Source: Trema orientale (lineage: Eukaryota; Streptophyta; Magnoliopsida; Rosales; Cannabaceae). Taken from it: DNA of 64,000 bases. Under the pieces are notes generated by a model. The model did no database searches and was not told the origin of the DNA. It saw only the letters and a list, made by a program, of their open reading frames with translations. The position numbers were made by a program, and so were the translations under genes. This document shows positions 49,201 to 62,043 of this stretch, piece after piece. The stretch lies in the NCBI GenBank assembly GCA_002914845.1, contig JXTC01000110.1:517986-581985 (forward strand), in the 5' to 3' direction. Every line of letters begins with the position of its first letter. The stretch's first letter is position 1.

Positions 49201-50017
49201 ACAACATGAAAGAGAAGATGCAAATTCGTTGTTTCCTGGGAATACATCATATCCAAGACCATCCACACCTTCTCATTCTAATCCTTCACAGAAATATTTT
49301 CCTGATTATAGTAGAGCAGGAGTAGGCAATATATCTAGTTCAGCCCATGTTGATGAAAGCAGGCATGAGTTTCCACTCCATGGAAATCCTAGGCCTGTAG
49401 CAAACTGGTCTTCTCTCCATACACAGAACTCGGTTTCTGGTCCTAGGACCGTATCATCTCAAGCGTCTGCCAGTCATGTTGATTCTGCAGTTCAGCTGCG
49501 TCCTTCAGTCATGACAAGGGCCGTGCAAGAAACAAGCTCTGTTTATTCAACAGGTGGAACTTCCGGTATTCCAATATCTGAAAATAGAAAGTCATCGCTA
49601 CAGGATATTGCAGCTCTGCAGCCAGAGCAACTTGTACAGTTAGCATCATCTCTTCTTGGGCAACAGAGGCAGTCGGGAAGCTTACCAAGTGCATCAACTG
49701 AAGATGATTCAAGGCAGGCAAGCTCAGTAAACGAGTCAGAGATGTTAAGGACATCCCAGAAACATGGTTTACATGTTAATCAGATAAATTCCAAGTTGTC
49801 AACACCTCAGTTCGATCAATTTCAACGGTTGCAGCAGACATCAAATGTGCCTGCGGTGCCTCACATGGTTCAGAGAGACAATCAGAGGCCTCAGGGAAGT
49901 CAACACCCACAGAATACTAGTACACAGGAAGCAGACTCGGATCCACAGAAACGCTTACAAGCAACATTACAGCTCGCAGCCACTCTTCTTCAGCAAATCC
50001 AAGGAAAAGGAAGTTGA
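40270..50017 (+). CDS. FPA: FPA-like protein: SPEN-family RNA-binding regulator of flowering and poly(A)-site choice
   Basis: In Arabidopsis FPA acts in the nucleus, promotes proximal poly(A)-site use in FLC antisense and other transcripts, and advances flowering. Four exons join in phase: 40270-40272 (ATG only), 40387-40797, 47017-48236 and 48886-50017 (921 aa; Arabidopsis FPA is 901). The N-terminus is Gly-rich. RRM1 is about 66-138: HLWVGNLAHGL and SYAFLNF RNP motifs. RRM2 is about 197-270: LWVGFPASLNV and SYAFVRF. A SPOC domain is about 513-670: LKEWKWEGTIAKGGSPVCRA, CFPVGKVLDIML, EFLDCTARTGLDML, FYNEFMHYLEEKERAA and TLFLVPPSNFSEKVL. The tail is Gln/Ser-rich. The very long second intron lies after RRM1. 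Assignment is firm because domain order and the linker between RRMs and SPOC match FPA. Confidence 0.95.
41121..41228 (+). repeat. Tandem duplication of a 54-bp unit
   Basis: TCATAGTTCTTTATATAGAG (41121) and TCATAGGTCTTTATATAGTG (41175) start two adjacent units that both end GGCAGGAGCATGAGCA. They differ in a few bases. They lie about 320 bp after the start of the FPA second intron. Confidence 0.85.
44464..44550 (+). mobile_element. Very short 5'-truncated LINE tail
   Basis: AAAAAGTAATTTCG (44464-44477) recurs as AAAAAGTAATTTTG (44537-44550). Between them, TTAATTTCTTTATTAATACG and TTTTTTGTCC run into a poly(A) tract; this resembles the 3' end of plant LINEs. The insert is about 60 bases. Confidence 0.5.
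45452..45478 (+). repeat. Short tandem repeat of CTGACC
   Basis: Four tandem TGACCC units in the FPA intron; not the plant telomere unit. Confidence 0.8.
45685..45960 (-). other. Open frame of 91 codons antisense in the FPA intron, origin unknown
   Basis: The frame starts MHAFDESMETNEDPTSLTSN and is rich in charged and polar residues (SPKSGREKNYLAKVDQVRKR and ITTEVKSDELINRPGEST), unlike the low-complexity frames around it. I do not recognise the protein. It could be a captured gene fragment or an exon of a nested gene. No adjacent exon was found. Chance cannot be excluded. Confidence 0.25.
46616..46627. other. Assembly gap (12 N)
   Basis: A run of N. The bases on both sides are more GC-rich than the surrounding intron, so the true sequence there is uncertain. 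Confidence 1.
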
Positions 50018-50640
50018 AGTTGATGATTACTCATGGAATTGCTATCAAGTATTTTCAGACACAAGTGTTCTGAAACTCTCAACTTAGCATTAGCAATATC
50101 TATGGTGAAAATTGCTGCACGTGTTTTTTTCTCTCTCCTCAAAACAGCTGAAAATGGTCATGTTTGTTCTTTTGTTTCAATTTTTACTCAAAGGTATGAA
50201 TCCTACAGGTACAAGAACTTGCAATATGACACCTTTTGACCTTTTGTGCGTACGAATCTGTTTTATTTCTTCATTGCTAATCATAAATAGATTTTACGTT
50301 CTAGTAAATCCATGAAAGAGCCAATAATTGCAGTGAGAAGGCGATGAAGATAACACAAATCACGCTCGGCTTAAAATCACGTCTCACATGAAATCACTTG
50401 ACCCTTGAAAGTTTATTTCATTGATATGAAGAAGAGATCAGATATACTAGATACAATTATCAATGCGTCACTAACTACACAAAGAATTAAGAATCATAAA
50501 GCCAAAAAGGGATATAACACTCCTGCTCTACAAATATATAACAATGCCGTGAAATGGACCATCATCCAAGATCTACGACGTGAAGAAAGGAAACTGATGC
50601 CATATCAGTACGTCGAGTCAGCATGGGAGAAGGCTTAATG
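50018..50640. other. Convergent 3' UTRs of FPA and the 1,209-aa protein gene
   Basis: Only 623 bases separate the FPA stop (50015-50017) from the minus-strand stop (50641-50643). Open frames here are not coding. The two 3' UTRs probably lie close together or overlap. Confidence 0.5.
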
Positions 50641-53600
50641 CTAGACATAGAAGTATGTAGATGTTTCTGTTGCATTAGCCGTGTCCCTACAAAGGATGGA
50701 CCGAGCTTCCACTACGGAACGAGGAAGCTCAAGATCTTTGTCTTGCAGAGCATTGCCTTGCAATCTCTGCATTTGTGAGGCAAAGGTATCATCCAGTATC
50801 TACAAAAGAAAACAGTTTGGCGAAATGTTAGAGACTTGCAGTGCAGCAGCTGCGTGAAAATGAAATGGAGCAGCAGCCAAAAGCAAAACTTGTTTCAAAA
50901 TCACTTACCCCGAGAGCATAGTAGGATCCGTTGTACCAGACTCGGTTTTCCTTCCTCCCTTCAAGAAATTTCAAAACAATCTGGTTCAAAAGAGGAAAAT
51001 TTGAATTGCATCAACATTGAGAAGACTGAGATCCCAAGAAACTGAAACTCCAAAATATAGATTTTTTTTTTTTAATTTTTTTTGGCTTGGGAAAAGTACA
51101 ATTCTCATTACCTGCCCCATCCTATCCCAATATCCTCGGCACGTTGCAATGAATATTTGACTAGTAAACACTTCGTGCAAATTGGATATAGAGTCGACAA
51201 GCTGTGAACTTAACAACTGCATTCTTTCACGAACCTCAGCCTCTCCATCTTCTTCCTTTGTTTCCTCTAGAATCCTTTTAAGTCGTGTGCTTCGATTCTC
51301 TTGCAACTGAAACCACATTCGTTAGTTTCACTTGCTATGACAGATAAGAACTAGTGCTAGGAAATAAATTGTTTAGATGTATGCAACAAGGTTACACGGC
51401 AAAAATAGCTTACGTTGCTTATCAGCTTCCCTACTGTTGCCTGCAAGTAAGTCTTGTATTTTGTTCTTAGTAGGACTGTTACTGCATTCATCTGCTCCCC
51501 AAAGAGAGACTTCTTATCTCCCATAACAGGCAGAACAGATGCCCAAGCCTTCAGTATGTCCTCAACTCTACAATGTAGGACATCAAGAATTCTCTTCATG
51601 GTGTTCAAAAAAGTTCCCAGCTGATGAAAACATAATACTGGTTAGATAGTTGCATATACTTTGACTTCAATTTATTTCAGTCATCTGCTAAAAGTCTAAT
51701 ACAGCCACCTACATATGTAAAATATTATACGTGTACATACATGTATGTGTCTATGTATAAATAAATACATAAACTTATGTGGTTCACTCACTTGGTTTGG
51801 AACAGTATATATTGTCATTGATTGCCGCCTTGTCAGCTTCTGAACCTGCATATTAAGCCTCTTCGGAATGCTATCTTTCAGTGGAGTCAAAATATCACTG
51901 TATTGCTTCTCCAGTGCTTTTATGATTGCTCTTTCAACATTTGCTACCGTCTAGCAAAAATCAAGAAAGGCACTCAATTTAAACTTGTCCAGAACAAAAC
52001 ATGATGTAGCATGCATATATAATCTAACTAATGTAAACCATATGTCTATTAAGAATTAAAAGAGGGTGATTTAAGGCTCTTTTTCTTTGTTGTTGGCAAT
52101 AGGCATATCTTTATGTTAACAATACGCATAAAACTAAACTTACATTTTCCAGGACCAAGGAGTACTGAGGCCATCGGTTGATTACAACTTCATAATCGAT
52201 GAGGATTTTTCTCATCTTCTCATACATTTCCTCGGCAAATGGTGAGGTGGAATGATTGGTCGACACTCCAGACCATGGAACCTGCAGTAAGTATAATTCA
52301 AAAGAAGTTAATCTGTACTCTAGTGGATTAACTTTAGCGGATTCCTGTGCTCTCGAGTCTTAAGCTGAGACAGAGGAATGATGAGCTAATATGTACTGAG
52401 ACACATTATGTGTGTGTATATGATGAATCATAGGGTCAATTAAAGGTGACACAACACATGACCTGGCTATGTATCAATATATAGAGAGAGATGATACCTT
52501 TTCTGCTTTGCAAAGATCAAGGAAGTGAAGTTCCATATCCTGTACCCACACCATTATATAATTGTGGAAAAGATTTCTCGAGTCTATACCGCCCTGCACC
52601 GGACTGAAGAAGAGAAAAATACTCAGAAATCATCTACTTTAATAATACCACAGAAGCACTCAATTCTTACAAAGTCCTGGTTACCTATCAGTCAGCATGA
52701 CCATTTTCAAATACTAAAAGTAATAATATACTTCTTCAAATGGATGTTATTCAAAAATTCTAAAATCCTTTCACAAACCTGATATTCCACGATTCAAGAT
52801 TCCTTTCAAAATCAGCAGTAGCCACCAAAAGCTCATTGACATGTGGCTGTGGACTGGATGGAGGCCATGCAGCAAGAAAAGCTCGAAGTCGGTTAGACAA
52901 CTCAGTACTGTAAACAGCAGCTGTGATGTTCGACAGGTTTATAAAGCTGGAAACAGTGTAATGTGTTAGAAGATATATGAATGATTACTTGCTAAGAAAC
53001 CAACAACGTACAAAAACAACTTTATTCAGAAAGGATCGGATTCAGAAGAAAAGTGAGGGTGGGGGATAAAAAATAAGGTATGGTAGATCATTTGTTTTGT
53101 AACTTGGATATTGAGATCTTTTGGTTCATCATTTTGAGTTCTTGAACCTAAATCATTGATATAATGCTTTGTAGATACAAAGTTTTCCAGTACCTTGGAA
53201 GTATGTGCTGGTCATGGATCTTGATGTCAGCCTGAATTTCATTGCCAATATTCATACAGAGATTCTTCATCTTTAGGTATGCTGTTGAGATGGTAATCGA
53301 ATCCATGACAAAACCTTCAAAGTTGGTTGACATAAATTCGTCAGTCTCTACCATGTGTGTCCGGCACCTCTTTTTTGCTGCTGTCTGTAAAAGATAAACC
53401 ATTTGGTTCAAACTTCAATTTTGCATTTAATGAGGTGCAAAAGAATCTCAGCTTCTAAACCATATAAAAAACATTATGATTTCGTTTCGCTTCTAGAGCT
53501 TCTTAACTTCCTAATTCTCATTATCCTTACAATTCCTAGTCTAAAATTAGTTGAGAAATCTAATGTAATCTACAGGAAAATAAAGTAAATGTCAATTTTA

Positions 53601-56600
53601 GCTGAATGCTTGGAACTTCCTTCGTCCACTTAATGTTTTTGTTTTTATTTCTACTTTCTCACTTTCAGTTTTACTGCTAATTTTTATGTCCACACTCATC
53701 TAGTTTAATGAAAACAATTATAGGCTCAATATTTGCATGCTATATATGCTCCAGTATTGTTCCTTCCCAAATTGGGGGGAAAAAAAAAGAAGCTCATATG
53801 TCCTACAGTAGTAGTTTATTTTTTGCAATAACCACAAAACATATCTTAAATAGACGTGCGTGTTTACAGTCTATTCAAGCAATATGATTTTTTTTTTTGG
53901 AAAAAATCAAGTTCCTTCCCAAATTGGGGGGAAAAAAAAAAGAAGCTCATATGTCCTACAGTAGTAGTTTATTTTCTGCAATAACCACAAAACATATCAT
54001 ATGTCCTACAGTAGTAGTTTATTTTTTGCAATAACCACAAAACATACTTAAATAGACGTGCGTGTTTACAGTCTATTCAAGCAATATGATTTTTTTTTGG
54101 AAAAAATCAAGTACCTGCAAATAGTTGCGTAACATGTTCTGTGCATCATGAGTAAGTATGTCATGAAGGAGGCTGTAGACTTGTATGGCAGGAGGCAGAG
54201 CTGGTGCTGCAGATTCTTGGATTGGCCCAAACAAGTCCCTTATTCCTGTGGGAGAATCTTCATCTAACGATTTGTAGTTCTCGAAAACATTTGCCAGTAA
54301 ACTCTCAATCTGGGTTTCACAATCTAAAAGTATGCTTTTCTGCAATAAAAACAAGTAGATGGGAAGATCAATGAATAAAAATTGATCACCTTGGCATTTC
54401 AAAAAAAAAAAAAGAAATTCACCACCTTGGAAAAACAATTAAATAAAAGGTTTAGAAGTTCTCAGGCAAACGGTGGTTTAAGTTTGACAGATAACACGTA
54501 GGTCAAGACAAATAATATACCAATGTATACTGAGAAGCAACAGAATTCAGCAGGGAGCAATTTACATTCAGTCAAACTAACTCTTCACCAGACATGACTC
54601 TCTTCAATAGAAAGATAAGAGCAATGGAGTAATTTTTATCTGCAGGCTTTAAGTAGGCCACAAATTCATTGCAAAGGATTTTGGACATTTGACTTTCCAC
54701 AAATGATATAAAGCATTTGGTTGATAGGATATTAAACAATTTCATACTACAATATTTCGTACAGTTCTATATCTACGATATATGCCAAATATAAAAAGGG
54801 ACACCGAAACAGTTTCAAGGGATTATTTCTGAAGATAATAATGTGAAAAGTCAAACGTTTATGGGCCTGTTTGGCACAGCTTTCAAAGATCTTTTAGGGC
54901 TCAAAAGATCTTTTAAGAGTGTTTGGATGAATTTTTAGAAGATCTTTTTGTATCCAAAAGATCTTTTTAAAGAAGCATGGACCTACCATCTTTTTCAGGA
55001 AGATCTTTTTATACTTTTACTTCAAGAAGTAAAAGCTATCCCAAACAGGCCCTATGTCCGTTGTTAGAAGCACATTAATTGTACTACTTTTCGAAACTCC
55101 ATACACTGACTTACCAATTCATGTAAAAATATTTTTAGTAAAAAAGCTTGCGTAAAGAGCTTTGTATAATGGTGATGAACTAATATTATCTTGGCCTTGG
55201 AAATACTTACCTCTTGCCTTGTCAAACATTTCTCACTCCTGGCCTTTGTTATCGGTACAAGTAATTCATACACAAGCTCTAAGCAGTCTTTCGTCGGAGT
55301 TGCCACATGCATGACATGTGAAAGATATCTGCAAAGGACAGTAAGTGAATGTAGCTATGAAGGGAAATGCACATTATCTATTCCTAGTGAAATATTCCTT
55401 GTTAAATACCTCAGCTTTGTATATGAGACAGAAACTCCATAGTAGTTTGAAAATTCAGTCAGCAACCATTTCCAAGGTCCGTGCAGCCATAAGTTCCGAG
55501 AATGAAAATTCTGCGCACGCATAGCAGCCTCCAGCAACAAATCATAAGCTAGAGTTTCTGCAACTGGTCCACTCTGTTATACATGAAACAAACAGATGAG
55601 AATTTGAATTATATGCATAAAATAAACAAAGCTATGATGTTTGCAGCTGGTATGTTGTTTGGACTAGCATTTCTCATTTAGTTTTAGTCACTTAAGCTGT
55701 GCAAACTAAGAAAATAATGAAATTTGAAAAAAAGATTATAGTTGGGTCCAGGAATTTTCTATGCAGATGTACTTTGAAGAAAGATACCTTAACATGATTC
55801 GTCTCCTCATTGGTGATAGTACTGCCTATGTAGAGCTGGATCTTGCCAATGCATTCTTGATCATCGTGGTATATGGGCCACCAACGAATTCTCTCACTCT
55901 GCAAGGCAAGATAAGAAATTCAAATTCACATGAGAACCTCAGGAAAAGGTTTTGTTCCCATGAAAAGCACATGCTAGAAGATGGTCAAAAGAAGGTGTAC
56001 ATACGGGGTTATCATTCAATGACAAAATTGGAATTGTAGTTCGACCTAAGACAGATCTTTTCGTGTCCTGAACTTCCACCAAAAGAGAATCTCCTTGACT
56101 CTCTGGGAAACTGAAATTCATCAACGTATGAGCTTTCCCTCCTTTTGACATAAATATCTATCGTATCAACTTTTGTTAAAGTACTAAACTAGAATATGTG
56201 CTATTATGCTACAGATTATCAAGTACTCAGGTCGACTATTTATAAAATTCTACTATTATGGGCACATAGGAGACTTTTTTTTTTTTTTTGGTCAAATGAG
56301 AACTTACAACACATGGTAATCACCACTGCCAGGGCGCAAAGAAACAGCACAGTCCGGTTCCAGTTTACCATTTTCTGTGGCACTGTTCAGTTGGAATAAG
56401 CATAACTGTGGCTCTGCAAGCATGAGAAAATTAATTTTATAATCCACTAAAACATATGTTGGAGAAAGTACATAAAGAATTCTTAATGTTTCTGTGGGAG
56501 TGTAATGGTAAAAAAACGTGAAACCAACAACAAGAGCATCTTTTCCAAGCACATGTAATTTTTTTTCCCTTGTGTTCGTTGAAAAGTAGGAAGGTTTTCA

Positions 56601-59318
56601 TTGAAAATTTTATGAAAAATATATATTCCTTTCTTGTTATGAGCATATCACAATTAAGATCTTGACTTTAATATTTTAAGCTGCAACAATGAAAACAAAT
56701 ACTTGTAAACTAAAGAAAAATAATTTCATCTACGTGATCTAGAGAACAAACCTGGTGATGAAACTGACAACGAGGCTTTTTTCAAACTATTCATGCCAGT
56801 TTTTACTACATTTTGAACATACTCCACTCCTGCATGCATGTAGATTGCACCCCACTGCGAATATGTCAACCTAAGTTTCCGTCTTGTTATTACACGAATT
56901 TTTTTCACTGTCATAAACCGAAAACAACATTACTTTGTATTAGTACTACATTTATGTCATTCAATTTTTTATTGGATTCAAATCATTCTCAACTTAAGCA
57001 TAGTTAATACATGTATTAGTTGAGTTACATACATGGCAAATGTATCTAGTTAACAGTGAGACCTCACCTTCTACTCTTATTTTTCCGACGACTTTCTTAG
57101 CCTTCAAAGCACTTTTTTGTTCTGTATTCTTGGTAGACCTGTCTTCTATAGGTTGTACACCTCGAGGTTGCAACAAATAATTGTGAAGTCTATATATAGT
57201 AAAAAGAGAAATGCCCATTTAGATCTGAGAAAAAACTAAGAAACTTCAAACGTATCTAATGGTTAAATGAAACAAAACATTAAGGATCAAGAGAAATGTA
57301 ACTAACCCAAACGCATTTCGAAGAAGCATGCATTCACCACGAAGAAACTCAGGTGCCTCAGGGCAGCCGCCTGCCCATGCCTGGAGGCATAAGCGTATAC
57401 AAGCATCATATGCAATCAGAGTTTGCCAGGCATATTGACCGCTGCAATCACAAAAATAAGATTCCAGTTGAGAAAGACATATTTAAGCCGCTGATAGAAC
57501 TCTCAAACTGAGTTACTTGGCCACACAGAGGTTAGAATTTGAGATTTGCAAAACTCAAATCGTTCTGAGAAGACCATTGGAAGGTACAAGGAAATTTATC
57601 CTAGGTGAGTTGACCTTTTAAACTTTGTCAACATAAAAACAGACAATGAAACTCTACCAACTATTAAAAGAAACAAAGAATAATGAGGTACAATAGAGAC
57701 AGTACCTCACACCATGAAGCAGATTAATAGTAAAGCATACAGGTCCATGGAAAAAAAAACATTTTTTCCCCTTTGTGGATAGGAGAAAAGGTTCCATTTT
57801 TGTTGAAAAACTATATAAAACCAAGCAGAAGCTAGCAGGAAACATAGGTCTAAAATTCTAAGTTGATACAGGTCGAAGGTCGAACCTAGTACTATAATAA
57901 GAAGATTGGTCAAATTGGTTCGCTTGCAAAACCGGAGTATGTGTCTCTCTTTCACCTGGCAAGGTTTCATTTACTCTGCAGAAAAGAATTGGGAAAGAAA
58001 AATGTAAATTCAATTAGGATAATGACCGAAAAAAAGAAAAGAGTAAAAACAGATTTGTCTAAAAATTACATGTGAGCACTAAAAAATGTTAAAACAATTC
58101 CTTTTGAAACACCTTTCACCGAATTCAGCTGTTCCCGACGCATATGATTTGAAATTTCCAAAACCTTCTTTAATATGCTCAAAACCAACTGATTCCCTTG
58201 AAGGGCATGTCCCATTGTCAGACTGCTCATTCTCTGAAATGAAAACCTCAGGAGCTCCCACATGCTGCTCTTGATTCTCCACCTCAGTGCTATTTCTTCC
58301 ATCATCACTTGGAGCATCAAAAATGGGAGGTGCACTTGGAGTTCCCAAGTCTGCTGAATCTCTAACCAAACTACTTTCTTTACTTGGTGTACCCTACAAA
58401 TCAACACCAACATAATCACAACAATAGTATACAACACGAGCCTGACAAGTCTTTTTATCGAATTGAAATTCCACCAAAGGATGTAACAGTTGATAAGTTA
58501 ACTATGCCAGGCAGTCAAATAGAGAGTTCTAACTATGTCTAACAGCTTCAAATACTAAATCAATTCAAACAACTCTTACTTGTAAATTCCGCAAGTGAAT
58601 CCGCTTCTGGAGCTGTTTTCCGGAACCTGGGGTTGAGGTTTTGTGAACTGTAGTTTTCCTGAAACCCAATTCACCATCTGTAAATCTTCTGAAATTATCA
58701 GGCACTTCAATCCGGAGACTCTGATTCAGCAACCCTCTATTCAAAGACGACCCATTACGGCCTTCCAACCCCATATCAACCTGGTTGCTCTTCGAATACG
58801 TATTGAGTTTGTAACCATAGAGCTCTTCATCATCGTCGTACAAATGTTCCCTGGGCTTCGAATCGTTAGACCCCGTAAGTACTTCTTCATATGAATAAGT
58901 ACTATCTGAAGCCGAAGCAATGCTTTCATCGTCATCGTCATCGTCGTTTTCGAGTGACGGAACGGCTAAGCTACGGGGCACTGCGAGTAAACCGGAGTGG
59001 AATTTGAGTGGGGGGAGAGCGTGGGAAGAAGGCGTGAAACTGCCATTGTTATTGAAGATCGAAGGAGATTTGGGAAATGGGTCAGGGGCAGTTCTCTCTG
59101 CTAGGGGAGATCTCACTCTTGGTTGAAGAATTTCAGCTTCAGCTTCTGACCCCTGTTCAAAAACAGAGCAATATTGCATATGTATATACATATTATTTCA
59201 AAACATGGTTAACATATATATAAATATTTGAATAGAGGATTATAGTTGTTGTTATTGGGATATAAAGAACCTGCTTGATCCACTTGATGGCGCTCTCGTC
59301 AAGACCTTCGGTGAACAT
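50641..59318 (-). CDS. Conserved plant-specific protein of unknown function (PTHR31110-type)
   Basis: Twenty-two minus-strand exons join in one frame (1,209 aa): 59318-59271, 59152-58580, 58393-58113, 57975-57886, 57441-57307, 57189-57068, 56907-56752, 56413-56308, 56110-56005, 55898-55788, 55573-55410, 55328-55211, 54339-54115, 53384-53194, 52946-52779, 52603-52498, 52281-52144, 51950-51792, 51620-51414, 51306-51112, 50980-50909, 50799-50641. The N-terminus MFTEGLDESAIKWIKQ and the closing RDTANATETSTYFYV are typical of this family. An acidic DDDDDDE run (about 86-92) lies in a disordered Ser-rich region. The body is helical, with GGCPEAPEFLRGECMLLRNA, IRWWPIYHDDQECIGKIQLY, LWLHGPWKWLLTEFSNYYGV and IATCRGYWDRMGQ as conserved-looking blocks. 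An old database label, 'pesticidal crystal cry8Ba protein', is a misnomer; nothing here looks like a Cry toxin. Molecular role is unknown. Confidence 0.92.
53759..54111. repeat. Imperfect tandem duplication inside an intron, ending at a splice donor
   Basis: A unit of about 150 bases starting TTCCTTCCCAAATTGGGGGG and ending GGAAAAAATCAAG occurs at 53759-53910 and again at 53911-54111. The second unit contains an extra copy of a 50-bp inner block (ATGTCCTACAGTAGTAGTTT ...). On the minus strand the unit starts 2 bases inside the donor of exon 54339-54115. Confidence 0.85.
54863..55052. mobile_element. MITE with perfect 12-bp GGGCCTGTTTGG ends
   Basis: GGGCCTGTTTGG (54863-54874) and CCAAACAGGCCC (55041-55052) are perfect inverted ends of a 190-bp element, with TAT on both sides as a possible short duplication. 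The inside is dominated by AGATCTTTT words. It lies in an intron of the 1,209-aa protein gene. Confidence 0.75.
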
Positions 59319-59867
59319 TTTTGGAGACCGAGAGAAAGAGAGAGGGACTGAAGAAAAAGCTCAAAAAGAATCAGTGAAGAAGAAGATTTCACTCATGCAA
59401 GTCCGCACAATCAAAGTGGCCTCTGGGCTAATAGAGAGAGAGAAAGAGAGAGAGAAGAAGAAGAAGAAGAAGAAGAAGAAGAGAGGAGCGTTAGGTCGGT
59501 GGAGTTGGTCTGGGTTTTTCGATTGGCAACGGCTAGTTTGACTTTCTTATAGTTTCGAAAAAGGCAAAAAGACGACCTTTTACAGCAATATTCAATAAAA
59601 AAAAGGGGGGGCTTTTCTTTAAAAAAAAAGTGACACGTGGTGGTTCCGTCTATCGGACGGTAGCTATTCAATATCATGAATTAAACTCTACGAGATCTGA
59701 TACTATTTATCAGGGGACTTTTTCAGAGTAGGCATATTTACTAATTGTGTAGGTTTTTTAATTGGAATATTATACCCTGAACACCTTAGGTTTTGGAAAT
59801 GTTATAAAATTATTAGTATTTTAGGGTAAAATAACCGTACTAAATGAATGTCATGAAAATTCTTTCA
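59319..59867 (-). promoter_or_regulatory. Upstream region of the 1,209-aa protein gene
   Basis: It holds a GAA microsatellite (59453-59482) in what should be the 5' UTR, and a perfect G-box CACGTG (59634-59639), about 315 bp upstream of the start codon. The role of the G-box is inferred only. Confidence 0.4.
59453..59482. repeat. (GAA)n microsatellite
   Basis: Ten GAA units next to a GA-rich stretch, in the 5' leader of the minus-strand gene. Confidence 0.9.
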
Positions 59868-60049
59868 GGGTCCGTCTGGTTACAATAGTGGAATGGTAAT
59901 AGTAATGATAATAATAATCAAAATGAAATGAAAAAGAATGATAATATAATTATTTTGTTTAGTTAGAGTAATAGAATCAATAGCTGAATAGACATTCTTA
60001 TGTTTGGTAACTGTAAAAAAGAATGGAATTAGCTGTATAATGACAAAAA

Positions 60050-60680
60050 TACCCTTAATTTTAAGTATTTTAAATTACATTTAAAATTTAATCATTTCAT
60101 TAAATTATTTTACATTTAGCATTATTTTATTTCATTAAATTATTTTCTTAAATTCTTTTATATTTAGCATTAAATTATTTTCTTAATTAAATTATTTATT
60201 AAATTTTTTTATTTTATTATTTTTTAAAATTATTTTATTAATTAAATTATTTAACGTTTATCATTATTTTATTTTATTTTATGATTTTTCTAAATTATTT
60301 TAATTAATTAAATTATTATTTTATTAAATTATTTTACATTTAGCATTATTTTATTTTATTATTTCATTAAATTATTTAATTAATTAAATTATTTTACATA
60401 TAACATTATTTTATTTTATTTTATTATTTTTTAAATTATTTTATTAATATTTTTTTTAGTAATTAAATTATTTTACATTTAGCATTATTTTATTTATTAA
60501 ATTATTTTTTATTAATTAAAGTTTATTTTATTAAATTATTTTAAATTTAACATTATTTTATTTTATTTTATTATTTCATTAAATTATTTTATTAATTATT
60601 TTTATTAATTAAATTATTTTACATTTATCATTATTTTACTTTATTTTATTATTTTATTTAATTATTTTTTATTAATTAAA
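60050..60680. repeat. AT-rich tandem array, unit about 50-90 bp
   Basis: The word CATTTAGCATTATTTTA, with variants, recurs eight times at irregular spacing: near 60109, 60162, 60252, 60336, 60396, 60473, 60543 and 60619. The filler is ATTTTATTA-type. Confidence 0.8.
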
Positions 60681-60701
60681 TGGTATTCCATTCCATCTTA
60701 T

Positions 60702-62043
60702 TATAAGTCCAAGGCTAACTAACCTAAAATGGGGGATGAATTGGGTTTTAAAATTTTTTACAAATTTTACTTGATAATCACGTAAATATAGCAAGTAAAA
60801 GAAATAACAAGTAAAAATAGATAAATTGCATACACAAGATAATATAGAGATAGAGAAATGCAAACACTATTTTTACGAGGTTCAACAAATACAACGGTTT
60901 GTCTACGTCCCCGGCTCTTGGCAACCCGCTTCGAGCTATCCACTATCGGATCAAGAGAATGGGCTTGACCGTCCTTTTTACACAAAGATTGCTTCCTCTT
61001 TAGGCACACTCACGCCTTTACAATAGTCTTGAATCCGGCTCTATCACGCCTAATATAGATTGTTTAGACTCTGGTGCCAATCTCACCTAAACTGGGTTGT
61101 TTATGAATCCAGTGTCAATCTCATCTCACAAATACAATTTTGATTTTTGCTTGTAGATACACTCTACTCGAAACTCTCTTAATAATATAGATAATACAGG
61201 TAAGCCTAGAGAGAATAAATGAACACGCAAAGTATGATCTAGTTTGGCTTAATTGACTTTTGTGAAAAAATGGATTTGAAAGTTTGATTCACAAAAGATG
61301 ATTTAGACAACTTGAAAGTATGTATAAAGCTATGTAAGAATGTTCAAAAGCTGTTTCAAGTGTTAAAAAGATTTCTATTTAAAGACTAGAATGAAAACTA
61401 GCCCTTTTTTACTGTTTGACAGATAATCGGTCATTTTCGGCAGACTGAAAAGTCACTTTCGGTCGACCGAAAAATACTAACCGTTGGAAGTGCAGTCGTA
61501 AAAATCGGATTTAAAAAGTCGTTAAAAAATAGAAAGCAGAAAACAGAGGAATCGATAGACCGATTCTCACTGCCGGTCTGCTGATTCTACTCGAGACTGA
61601 TTTTTCAATTTTATTTCAAGTCTTTTTCAATTATTTCCAAAAAGTGACTTTATAAATTGATTTAATATGTAATATAGAGACTATAGAAATTCATAAATCA
61701 ATTTAAAAGCTTGTGTAAAAAGAATTCTATATTTTAATTTGAATAAACAAATTTAATAGTTTAGCTTTTGGAAATCTTCAATTGTATGAAAAATTTAAGC
61801 CATTAAGATCATATGATATGTGAACAAATATTGAAGTACAAGAACTAAGTGTATACCCTTGCTAGTCTAGGTCTTGTAATCTTGAACTTTGTCTTCAAGT
61901 TCTTTTTCATAATTCATCTTGAGTGTCTTGTGATCCTTTCAATTTAACTTGCTATACACTCGAGTAGATTATTAGTTTTTAATCATATATTTGTTAACTT
62001 CAAAATATGAGAGATAATTTATGCTGCAAAGCATGACTCAACA
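60702..62043 (-). mobile_element. Insertion of about 1.34 kb, unknown family, inside the composite element
   Basis: CTTAT lies on both sides (60697-60701 and 62044-62048). The right end in reverse complement begins TGTTGAGTCATGC, like an LTR start, but the left end does not finish with CA on that strand, so an LTR is not proven. The inside carries GGTTCAACAAATACAACGG and TCCCCGGCTCTTGGCAACCC (60880-60930), words of a kind common in dispersed plant repeats. Confidence 0.4.

Noticed and set aside
50641..59318. Insecticidal crystal toxin relation
   Set aside because: The family name in databases is a historical mislabel; no Cry toxin domain is visible.
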